This document shows positions 1-5,879 of a stretch of DNA of 6,025 nt, piece by piece. A model generated the notes under the pieces. That model was not told the DNA's origin. It was given only the letters and a program-made list of their open reading frames with translations, and made no database searches. The position numbers and the translations under genes are program-made. The DNA comes from Caulobacter sp. (lineage in GTDB: Bacteria; Pseudomonadota; Alphaproteobacteria; Caulobacterales; Caulobacteraceae), in contig JAQGIN010000172.1 in the NCBI GenBank assembly GCA_028291125.1, forward strand, positions 1 through 6,025, in the 5' to 3' direction. Position 1 is the stretch's first letter. Each line of letters begins with the position of its first letter.

Positions 1-33
1 AGGCGCGAGCCGCGGGCGAGCCTCGAAGGACGC
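1..33 (-). repeat. Partial intergenic palindromic repeat (left edge)
   Basis: Just past the end of the dehydrogenase gene, the minus strand reads GCGTCCTTCGAGGCTCGCCC followed by GCGGCTCGCGCCT, and then the window ends. The arms AGGC and GCCT flank a CCGCGG palindrome. From memory, sequences of the form TCCTTCGAGGCTCGC...GCCTCAGGATGAGG are scattered between genes in Caulobacter-like genomes, so this may be one arm of such an element. It is cut by the edge and no second copy lies in the window, so the identification is tentative. It has no T-run and is not a clear intrinsic terminator. Confidence 0.35.
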
Positions 34-47
34 AGGGCCTGGCCGCC

Positions 48-986
48 TCAGTGCTTCCCGCGATCCCGCCCGAAGTTCGGCTCGGCGCTCTCCTGGCCGG
101 CGGCGATGACGCCGCGGCGAATGGCGCGGGTGCGGGTGAAGTGGGCGTGCAGGGTGTCGGCGTCGCCCCAGCGGATCGCCCGGCTCATCGCCTGCAGATC
201 CTCGGTGAAGCGGCCCAGCATTTCCAGCACCGCGTCCTTGTTGGCCACGAAGATGTCGCGCCACATGGTCGGGTCGGAGGACGCGATGCGGGTGAAGTCG
301 CGGAAGCCGCCGGCCGAGTACTTCATCACTTCGCTCTCGGTGACATTCTCCAGGTCGGCGGCCGAGCCGACGATGGTGTAGGCGATCAGGTGGGGCAGGT
401 GGCTGGTGACGGCCAGCACCAGGTCATGGTGCTTGTCGTCCATCAGCTCGACATTGGCCCCCATGGCCCGCCAGAAGGCCGACAGCTTGGCCACCGCCTC
501 GGCATAGGCCTGGTCGTCGCGCAGGGCGGGGGTGAGGATGGTCCAGCGGTTCTCGAACAGCTCGGCGAAGCCGGCGTCGGGGCCCGAATGCTCGGTGCCG
601 GCGATCGGGTGGCCGGGGATGACGAACACCCCGTCCGGGGCGGCGGCCAGCATGGCCTCGGCCGGGCCGGCCTTGACCGAGCCGACGTCGGTGAGCGTCG
701 CGCCCGGCTTCATGGCCGGGGCGGCGGCGGCGGCGACCTCGCCGGTGGCCAGGACCGGGGTGGCGATGACCACCAGGTCGGCGCCGGCCACGCCGTCGGC
801 GACGTCGTCGGTCACCCGGTCGGCCAGGCCCAGGGCCTCGACCCGGGCCCGGTGGGCGGGATTGGCGTCGACGACGACGATCTCGCCGACCAGCTTCTGT
901 TCCCGCGCGGCGCGGACGATCGAGCCGCCGATCAGGCCGAAGCCGATGACGGTCAGGCGCGGATAGAGAATCCCGGGGTGCGACAT
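48..986 (-). CDS. tyrC: Prephenate / cyclohexadienyl dehydrogenase (TyrA family)
   Basis: This 312-residue cytoplasmic enzyme oxidatively decarboxylates prephenate to 4-hydroxyphenylpyruvate, and possibly arogenate to tyrosine, in tyrosine synthesis. The N-terminal Rossmann fold carries GFGLIGGS at residues 15-22. An Asp (D40) ends the second strand, which favours NAD over NADP. DVGSVK lies at 100-105. The active-site stretch GHPIAGTE (125-132) carries the catalytic-type His126, and SHLPH (195-199) is the second conserved His motif at the start of the helical C-terminal domain. GGFRDFTRIA and the following DPTMW are also family-typical. Length is normal and there is no fused ACT or chorismate mutase domain. 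The ATG directly abuts the TAG of the upstream aminotransferase gene and has no good Shine-Dalgarno of its own, so translation is probably coupled. The choice between prephenate and arogenate cannot be settled from sequence; the tyrC name follows the broad-specificity enzymes found beside hisC. Confidence 0.93.
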   Translation of the reverse strand: MSHPGILYPRLTVIGFGLIGGSIVRAAREQKLVGEIVVVDANPAHRARVEALGLADRVTDDVADGVAGADLVVIATPVLATGEVAAAAAPAMKPGATLTDVGSVKAGPAEAMLAAAPDGVFVIPGHPIAGTEHSGPDAGFAELFENRWTILTPALRDDQAYAEAVAKLSAFWRAMGANVELMDDKHHDLVLAVTSHLPHLIAYTIVGSAADLENVTESEVMKYSAGGFRDFTRIASSDPTMWRDIFVANKDAVLEMLGRFTEDLQAMSRAIRWGDADTLHAHFTRTRAIRRGVIAAGQESAEPNFGRDRGKH

Positions 987-989
987 CTA
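984..989 (-). promoter_or_regulatory. TAG-ATG stop/start junction, translational coupling
   Basis: On the minus strand the aminotransferase stop TAG (987-989) is followed with no gap by the dehydrogenase start ATG (984-986). The bases just upstream (CATGGCTCGC) contain no convincing Shine-Dalgarno. Ribosomes finishing the first gene probably reinitiate on the second, keeping the two products in step. The junction is seen directly; coupling is inferred. Confidence 0.5.
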
Positions 990-2108
990 GCGAGCCATGA
1001 ACTGGGCGAGGAGGTCGATGACCGCGCGGTTGTGCTCTTCCAGACCGATGGTGATCCGCACCGCGTCCGGCAGGCCGTAATTGCCGACGCCGCGGACGAT
1101 GTAGCCGTTCATGGCCAGGAAGGCCTCGGCCTCCTTGGCGGTCTTGCCGGGCGTGGGCGGGAAGTTGACCAGCACGAAATTGGCCGCCGAGGGGGTGACC
1201 TCCAGGCCCAGGCCGCCCAGCTGCTGGGTCAGCCACGGCCGCCACTGCGCGACCAGGGCCAGAGAACGGGCCTGGAAGTCGGTGTCGGCCAGGGCGGCGA
1301 CGGCGGCCTCCTGGCCGGCGATCGAGGTGTTGAACGGCGGGCGGATGCGCTCGAGGGCGTCGATGATCGCGGTCGGGGCGTAGGCCCAGCCGATGCGCAA
1401 GGACGCCAGGCCGTGCAGCTTGGAGAAGGTGCGGGTGACGACGACGTTCTCGGCGTCACGGGCCAGGGCCAGGCCGTCGTCGAAGCGCGGGTCGGCGCAG
1501 AATTCCGAATAGGCCCCGTCCAGCACCAGCACCACCGACGGCGGCAGGGCGGCGTGCAGGCGGGCGATCTCCTCGCCGGTCAGCCAGGTGCCGGTCGGAT
1601 TGGCGGGATTGGCGATGAACACCAGGCGGGTGCGGTCGTCGACCTGCTTGACCACCTCGTCGATGTCGATGCGCTGGTTCGGCTCCTTGGCCAGCCGCAC
1701 CTCGCCCTGGCAGGCGCGGGCCCCGATGGCGTAGGCGGCGAAGCCATGCTCGCCCTGGATGATGTTGTCGCCGGGCTCCAGATAGGCCTGGTTGAGCAGG
1801 GCGAAGATCTCGTCGCTGCCATCGCCGAAGGTCAGGCGTTCGGGCTCGATGTCGTAACGGGCGGCGATGGCGGCGCGCAAGGCCGGGGCCTTGCCGTCGG
1901 GATAGACGTGCAGGCGGTCGGCGGCGTCGCGGAAGGCGGCGCGGGCCGCCTCGCTGCAGCCCAGGATGTTCTCGTTGCTCGACAGCTTCACCGGATGGGC
2001 GACGCCGTCGATCTTCGACTTGCCGCCGACATAGGCGGCGATGTCCATCAGGCCCGGCTTGGGGGTGGGGCGCGGCGCGGCGAAGCGGTCGTTGGCGGGG
2101 GCGGTCAT
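987..2108 (-). CDS. hisC: Histidinol-phosphate / aromatic aminotransferase (HisC family)
   Basis: This is a 373-residue PLP-dependent class I/II aminotransferase. The key sites are in order: SSNEN (43-47), GDGSDE (95-100), NPANPTG (167-173), D197 and Y200 in LDGAYSEF (pyridine N and phenol oxygen contacts), TFSKLHG with the PLP Schiff-base Lys230, LRIGW with R238, and R351 in VRITIG, the usual substrate-carboxylate Arg. This pattern is HisC rather than AspC/TyrB. HisC makes histidinol phosphate from imidazole acetol phosphate, but some members also transaminate phenylpyruvate and 4-hydroxyphenylpyruvate. No his gene is present, and the gene sits between chorismate mutase (30 bases upstream) and the TyrC-type dehydrogenase (0 bases downstream), so a role in tyrosine and phenylalanine synthesis is likely here. 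The ATG at 2108 has only a weak ribosome site. It is kept because a short leader before PKPGLMDIAAYVGGKS is usual. The alternative Met21 would start inside that conserved segment. Confidence 0.92.
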   Translation of the reverse strand: MTAPANDRFAAPRPTPKPGLMDIAAYVGGKSKIDGVAHPVKLSSNENILGCSEAARAAFRDAADRLHVYPDGKAPALRAAIAARYDIEPERLTFGDGSDEIFALLNQAYLEPGDNIIQGEHGFAAYAIGARACQGEVRLAKEPNQRIDIDEVVKQVDDRTRLVFIANPANPTGTWLTGEEIARLHAALPPSVVLVLDGAYSEFCADPRFDDGLALARDAENVVVTRTFSKLHGLASLRIGWAYAPTAIIDALERIRPPFNTSIAGQEAAVAALADTDFQARSLALVAQWRPWLTQQLGGLGLEVTPSAANFVLVNFPPTPGKTAKEAEAFLAMNGYIVRGVGNYGLPDAVRITIGLEEHNRAVIDLLAQFMAR

Positions 2109-2138
2109 CGGCGAAACTCGAGCGGCGAGGCGCGTGTC

Positions 2139-2939
2139 TTACACGTCGAACGGCGTCGGTGCAGCCCCGATGACGCCGGTCAGCTTGCCGGGGGCCCGAG
2201 CCAGGCGCGCGTCGCCGCTCTGGAAGAAGCCGCTGAGCGAGAACAGCTTCAATCCGCCGACGTCGGCGATCAGCTCGCCGGCCACGCCGTCAAGGCTGAG
2301 GGCCTCGATGACGCCGGCGGCGTTGCGCGGCGAGTCGGTGACCCAGAAGGTCTCGTCGCCGCCGGTCGGTTCGACCTCGACCTGGGCCACGGCGAAGGCG
2401 GCCTGCGGGCCCCAGGCGGTCAGGCAGGGCAGGGCGGCGAAGATCTTCAGCTTCGGCTCGGCCAGCAGCCGCGCCCACCAAGCGCTGTCGGCCGACAAGG
2501 CCAGCACGCCGACCCCGCCGGGGGTCTTGGCGGCGGCGAGGGCGTCCTGGGCGGCGGGAACCACGCGCAGCGGCGGGGCCACCCCGAACCGCAGACGAGC
2601 CAGCTCGACGGCGCGGGCCGGGTCGCGACCGCCCCAGACCGCCAGGTGGAAGGGCCCCTGGCGCGACAGGCTGTCGGCCATCAGCTCGCGCCAGATCCGG
2701 ATCACCAGGGCGTCGCTGGCGGCGGCGCGCGGCGCGGACAGCAGCTTGCGGACGATCAGCGCCTCGCGGCCGGGGCGCAGGCCAAAACCGGTGTCGCCGG
2801 CCGCCGCCTTGGCGGCGGCCACGGCGCGGGCCAGGCCGGCGCGCTCGTCGAGCAGCTTCAGGAGTTCGCCGTCAATGGCGTCGATGCGCCATCGGACCTC
2901 GTCCAGCGAAGGGGGCGTCTCCGCCGCGTCGCTACCCAT
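2139..2939 (-). CDS. Chorismate mutase (AroQ type) with extra C-terminal domain
   Basis: This 266-residue protein should convert chorismate to prephenate, the branch point to phenylalanine and tyrosine. Residues 12-94 match the three-helix AroQ fold. By alignment with the E. coli P-protein mutase from memory, R16, R33, K44, R58, E59 and Q94 correspond to R11, R28, K39, R51, E52 and Q88. The usual Asp three residues before R58 is Arg55 (RPGRE instead of DPxRE), which I recall as common in alphaproteobacterial relatives. Residues 95-266 form a second domain beginning GPFHLAVWGGRDP. It has the general feel of a prephenate dehydratase domain but lacks the TRF motif, so the protein is probably not a bifunctional PheA. 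No signal peptide is seen, which argues against the periplasmic AroQ-gamma class. The ATG is preceded by GGGG seven bases upstream (2947-2950). It is the first gene of the run and its TAA lies 30 bases before hisC. Confidence 0.85.
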   Translation of the reverse strand: MGSDAAETPPSLDEVRWRIDAIDGELLKLLDERAGLARAVAAAKAAAGDTGFGLRPGREALIVRKLLSAPRAAASDALVIRIWRELMADSLSRQGPFHLAVWGGRDPARAVELARLRFGVAPPLRVVPAAQDALAAAKTPGGVGVLALSADSAWWARLLAEPKLKIFAALPCLTAWGPQAAFAVAQVEVEPTGGDETFWVTDSPRNAAGVIEALSLDGVAGELIADVGGLKLFSLSGFFQSGDARLARAPGKLTGVIGAAPTPFDV

Positions 2940-3031
2940 GATTTATCCCCGAATTTGGAGGCCGGACCATAGACTTTGCTCGCCCCGGCGCAATAGCCCA
3001 GGCTTTGGGGAAGGAAATTGCGTCAACTACA
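2940..3031 (-). promoter_or_regulatory. Leader/promoter region of the aromatic gene cluster
   Basis: This 92-base gap separates the end of the DUF2125 gene from the chorismate mutase start and is visibly richer in A/T than its surroundings. The minus strand holds a good -35-like TTGACG (3021-3026), but the best -10-like element, CTATTG (2991-2996), is 24 bases away, too far for a standard promoter. A second weak pair is TTGCGC (2988-2993) with CTATGG (2967-2972), spaced 15. A Shine-Dalgarno-like GGGG lies at 2947-2950. A promoter here is plausible because it is the largest gap in the minus-strand run, but exact elements cannot be fixed. No terminator hairpin with a T-run follows the DUF2125 stop, so read-through is also possible. 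Confidence 0.35.
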
Positions 3032-4039
3032 TTAGTAGATGCGCGGCGACGGCCCGGTGTCGAGCGGCCCCAGGCTGGTGCGGCCGTTCTGGAACACCAG
3101 GCCGGCGCGGATGCTGGGATCCTGGCCGGTCGCCGCCGCCAGAGCCGCCAGGGCCTGTTCGGGCGTCTTGATGTCGCTGAGCTTGGGCGCCTCCTTGAGG
3201 GTGACGTCGAGCTTGCCCTGCAGGCGGCCGTCGTCGCCGACCGTCAGGGCCCCGGAGCGGGCCTCCAGCAGGGCGTCGCCGGCCGTCAGCTTGCCCTCCT
3301 GCACGGTGATCGCGCCGCCGGCCTGGCTCCAGCCGCGCACGGCGTCGGCCCAGCTGCCGCTCTTCAGGCCGCTGACCTTGGTCAGGCGGGCGTCCCACAG
3401 CAGCGAGGCGGGCTTGTCCTGGGCGATACGGCCCAGCAGGCCGCTGAAACTGGCGCGGGCGTTGTCGGCCCGGAACAGGATCGCCGCCTGGTCGTCGGGG
3501 CCGGGGCGCAGATGCAGCTGCAGGCCCTCGGCCGACAGCAGCGGGAACGGCGCGGCGCCGGGGCCGGGGATGAAGGTCAGGTTGGCGCCCTCGATCGAGA
3601 TCCGCGGCGGATAGGCCTTGAAGCCGGCGAGGCTGGCGCGCAGGGCCTGGCCGGAAATGGTCACCGGCCCGCCGATCGGCCGGGTCAACACCACGCCGCG
3701 CGGGGCCACCAGCACCCAGTGATCGAGGCCGTAGATCATCGCCTCGGCGTCGAGGGCGGGAGCCGCCAGGGCCCAGCCGGACGGCTCGGCCAGGCGAACC
3801 TCGGTGAAGCTGGCGTCGAGGCGGAACGGATAGCCGGTGAAGGTGCGGCCCTTCCACGACATCTCGTAGCCGCCGGCCTTCAGGGCCAGGGCGGTGGCGT
3901 CCATCCGCCGCTCGGCCTGCACCCGCAGCCAGAGCCAGCCGATGCTCCAGGCCACGGCCAGGATCAGCAGCAGCACGAACGGCCAGATCAGACCCCGACG
4001 ACGGGGCTTGCGGGACGGCGCTTGGGCGTTATGGGTCAT
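3032..4039 (-). CDS. DUF2125 family membrane-anchored protein, function unknown
   Basis: This is a 335-residue protein with a basic N-terminus (RKPRRR, 10-15) followed by one hydrophobic segment at about residues 16-38. It is probably an uncleaved signal anchor, with the remaining roughly 295 residues in the periplasm. The region after the anchor (AERRMDATALALKAGGYEMS) and the GYPFRL motif at 69-74 are characteristic of DUF2125, a family known mainly from alphaproteobacteria. The rest is a beta-rich pattern of alternating short strands with repeated phrases such as LEARSGALTVGDDGRLQGKL. The end, LGPLDTGPSPRIY, also fits the family. No enzyme motif is visible, and a role in envelope or lipid handling would be a guess. 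The ATG has no clear Shine-Dalgarno (the preceding bases are GCGCCCATCCC), but no better start lies before the anchor. It is divergent from chaC and upstream of the aromatic cluster on the same strand. Confidence 0.85.
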   Translation of the reverse strand: MTHNAQAPSRKPRRRGLIWPFVLLLILAVAWSIGWLWLRVQAERRMDATALALKAGGYEMSWKGRTFTGYPFRLDASFTEVRLAEPSGWALAAPALDAEAMIYGLDHWVLVAPRGVVLTRPIGGPVTISGQALRASLAGFKAYPPRISIEGANLTFIPGPGAAPFPLLSAEGLQLHLRPGPDDQAAILFRADNARASFSGLLGRIAQDKPASLLWDARLTKVSGLKSGSWADAVRGWSQAGGAITVQEGKLTAGDALLEARSGALTVGDDGRLQGKLDVTLKEAPKLSDIKTPEQALAALAAATGQDPSIRAGLVFQNGRTSLGPLDTGPSPRIY

Positions 4040-4068
4040 GGGATGGGCGCGTCCAGTCGAGAGCGGGG
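4040..4068. promoter_or_regulatory. Compact divergent intergenic region
   Basis: Only 29-35 bases separate the ATG of the DUF2125 gene (minus) from the start of the chaC-like gene (plus), too little for two complete promoters. At least one promoter must therefore lie within the opposite gene's 5' end. For the plus direction, TTGCGG (4008-4013) and TATGGG (4030-4035) are spaced 16 bases and are a weak candidate inside the DUF2125 start. GCGGGG (4063-4068) is the ribosome site candidate for chaC. Nothing convincing is seen for the minus direction. Confidence 0.25.
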
Positions 4069-4620
4069 TTGAGCGTGGAGAACGGCGGCGACCGCTGGGT
4101 GTTCGGCTATGGATCGCTGATGTGGCGACCCGGGTTCCCGTTTGTAGAGCGAAGGGGCGCGGTTCTCCATGGCCGTCGGCGGGCTTTCTGCATCTATTCG
4201 GTGCATCACCGCGGCACCTATCAGCGGCCGGGCCTGGTCCTGGGCCTGGCCCCCGGCGGCGCGGTGCGCGGCGTCGCCTACCGGGTGGGCGCGGCCGACT
4301 GGCCGGAGGTCTACGCCTATCTGCGCGAACGCGAGCAGCCGACCGAGACCTATTTCGAGGCCTGGGCCGACGTCCGTATCGACGGCGACGGCAAGGCGCC
4401 GGCCCTGGTGTTCCTGTCCGACCCCAAGCACGCCCAGTGGGCCGGGGCGCTCAGCCTGGAGCGCCAGGCCGAGCTGATCGCCGGGGCGACCGGCCTGTCG
4501 GGCCGCAATAGCGACTATCTGAGCGACCTGGTGGCGCACCTGCGCGACGAGGGCGTGCGCGACCAGGCGATGGAGATCCTGCTCGGCCTGGTGACCGCGC
4601 GAGAGCGCGACGGCCTGTAG
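4069..4620 (+). CDS. chaC: ChaC-like gamma-glutamylcyclotransferase
   Basis: This is a soluble protein of 183 residues (181 from the alternative start) of the ChaC branch of gamma-glutamylcyclotransferases, which cleave glutathione to 5-oxoproline and Cys-Gly. The signature FGYGSLMW (12-19) forms the substrate-binding loop. The segment YLREREQ carries Glu89, which matches the catalytic Glu of the family. The C-terminal pattern SDYLSDLVAHLRDEGVRD (helices packing on the barrel) is also typical, and length is normal for bacterial ChaC. There is no ATG start. TTG at 4069 directly follows GCGGGG, leaving no spacing, whereas GTG at 4075 lies six bases after the same G-rich site and is the better start. 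The gene is alone on the plus strand, divergent from DUF2125 and convergent with the transferase gene. The old link of chaC to cation transport by neighbourhood is not supported here. Confidence 0.9.
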   Translation: MSVENGGDRWVFGYGSLMWRPGFPFVERRGAVLHGRRRAFCIYSVHHRGTYQRPGLVLGLAPGGAVRGVAYRVGAADWPEVYAYLREREQPTETYFEAWADVRIDGDGKAPALVFLSDPKHAQWAGALSLERQAELIAGATGLSGRNSDYLSDLVAHLRDEGVRDQAMEILLGLVTARERDGL

Positions 4621-4642
4621 GGAAAGCCTCCGGACCAGAATC

Positions 4643-4664
4643 CCCGACGGCTCTCAGGCTCGGG
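4643..4664. terminator. Weak hairpin between convergent genes
   Basis: CCCGA-CG-GC pairs with GC-TCGGG around the loop TCTCAG, giving seven base pairs with a two-base bulge. It lies in the 33-base gap between the chaC stop and the converging transferase stop, and overlaps the latter (4654-4656). No T-run follows on either strand, so if it ends transcription it does so weakly or together with another mechanism. Confidence 0.25.
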
Positions 4665-5853
4665 TGAAGGCCATGCGCGCGCCGTTGAACAGGCCCATGG
4701 TCGTCAGAGCCGCCACGAACACGGCCAGCAGCGCCGTCTGACGGTCTCGCCCGGGCAGCACGATCGCCAAGCCCACGAACATCGGAAAGCAGGTGGCGAG
4801 ATGTTTTCCCAAGACGAACACGGCGTGGTTGGAGAAACTGAGCAAGCCACAGAGGGCGGCGAAGGCGACCCAATCCCACATCCGGCGCCGCGCCAGGCCG
4901 ACGATCGCCGCCAGCAGGCCGGCGAAGATCAGCCAGTTCACGAGCACCGGATCCCACCCGTCGCGCCCGACGATGAGCGGCTGATCCAGAAGGTCGAGCC
5001 AGGCCCGCCAGGGCGTCACGCCAAACGCCGCGCCCCAGGCGCCCTGGATTTTGGCCCAAGCCAGCGGGTCGCCCGTGTGCGTCCACATGATCAGGCACAT
5101 CGCCGCCACGCCGAGCCCGGGCGCGGCCAGCATGACCAGGCCGGCGGCGGAGATGGACAGGCGTGGCCAGCTTCCGCCCGGATAGTGACGGGCCAGCAGC
5201 AGGCTGATGAGGAAGGCGTTGGGCTTGGCGAACCCCGCCACCAGGGCCGACCCGGCGCTCAGCCAGGGACGTCCGCCCTGGGCGGCCGCCAGGGCCAGCA
5301 CCGAAAACAGCAGCAGGAAGGCCTCGGGGCGAAACTGCGAGAGGACGTAGGAAAACGGGAAGTAGATCATCAGCAGGGTGGCGCCGCGCGCCAGCTCGGA
5401 CGAGACGGTTTTGCGGAGATAGGCCGACAGCATCAGCATCGCGGCGGCGAAGGTCAGTTGCGGCAGCCAGAACATCATGGCGGGCGCCGTGACCAGCCGC
5501 TGGATCATCGGGAACAGGGGAAAGAAGGCCCAGTTGCGTTGGATATCGGCGCTGAACGGCGCCACGTCGTACCCATGGCCGGCGATCTGGCCATACCAGT
5601 TGAAGTCGCCGTAATTGATCGCGCTGGCCTCGATGATCGCCCAAAGATCCTTGGGGTCGGGCAGGGCGACGTCGCGGTTGACGAACGGCTCGCCCACCAG
5701 CAGCGAGCCGAGAACGCTGGCCCCGAAGAAGAGCACCCGTGACACCAGGACGTGAAGCAGGATGCCGCCCGCAGGGCGGGCGCCGCGCTCGACGTCGCGT
5801 GTCCAAGGTGGCGCGGCCGAGCCCGTTTCGTCGATATTAGCCACTATCGGCAT
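4654..5853 (-). CDS. PIG-V-like GT-C membrane glycosyltransferase
   Basis: This is a 399-residue integral inner-membrane protein with about ten hydrophobic segments, the first at roughly 31-53 and the others between 120 and 392. The first large external loop carries GDFNWYGQIAGHGYD (82-96) and NWAFFPLFP (107-115). This is the W/GD-x-x-WY-x-x-IA-x-x-GY plus AFFPL-x-P signature of PIG-V-like mannosyltransferases, which use polyprenyl-phosphate sugars. Asp83 is the likely acidic active-site residue, and QFRPEAFLL (about 172-180) matches the conserved Glu loop. The acceptor and sugar are unknown; bacteria do not make GPI anchors, so a lipid, polysaccharide or protein target is possible. The ATG at 5853 has no well-spaced ribosome site. 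GTG at 5844 (codon 4) lies nine bases after AAGGG (5854-5858) and may be the true start, giving 396 residues. It sits 26 bases downstream of the plsC-like gene and may be cotranscribed with it. Confidence 0.78.
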   Translation of the reverse strand: MPIVANIDETGSAAPPWTRDVERGARPAGGILLHVLVSRVLFFGASVLGSLLVGEPFVNRDVALPDPKDLWAIIEASAINYGDFNWYGQIAGHGYDVAPFSADIQRNWAFFPLFPMIQRLVTAPAMMFWLPQLTFAAAMLMLSAYLRKTVSSELARGATLLMIYFPFSYVLSQFRPEAFLLLFSVLALAAAQGGRPWLSAGSALVAGFAKPNAFLISLLLARHYPGGSWPRLSISAAGLVMLAAPGLGVAAMCLIMWTHTGDPLAWAKIQGAWGAAFGVTPWRAWLDLLDQPLIVGRDGWDPVLVNWLIFAGLLAAIVGLARRRMWDWVAFAALCGLLSFSNHAVFVLGKHLATCFPMFVGLAIVLPGRDRQTALLAVFVAALTTMGLFNGARMAFTRA

Positions 5854-5879
5854 CCCTTGGCCGCGACGCGCTTCCCGCG

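Noticed and set aside
2932..2970. A 12-codon upstream frame (MVRPPNSGINHG) overlapping the chorismate mutase start, considered as an attenuation leader peptide
   Set aside because: It has no Phe, Tyr or Trp codons, no good ribosome site, and no following terminator/antiterminator hairpins.
51..2972. A 973-codon open frame on the plus strand, antisense to all three aromatic genes
   Set aside because: Its translation is low-complexity, rich in Gly, Ala, Gln, Asp and Arg, as expected from the complement of GC-biased codons. The opposite strand encodes three well-recognised enzymes with intact motifs. It is a codon-bias shadow.
3027..3038. Small palindrome CTAC-ATTA-GTAG at the DUF2125 stop
   Set aside because: It has only four base pairs and no T-run; too short to call a terminator or operator.
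3993..4006. Perfect hairpin CCCCG-ACGA-CGGGG
   Set aside because: It lies inside the DUF2125 coding region, where it encodes the basic PRRRG stretch, and is explained by GC-rich Arg codons. No T-run follows.
3005..4072. Long plus-strand open frame antisense to the DUF2125 gene
   Set aside because: Its composition is the same Gly/Ala/Gln/Arg shadow type, with no domain motif, and the minus-strand frame has a signal anchor and family motifs.
4801..5742. Plus-strand open frame of 313 codons antisense to the membrane transferase
   Set aside because: It is rich in Gln, His, Gly and Arg without recognisable motifs. The minus-strand frame gives a coherent polytopic membrane protein.
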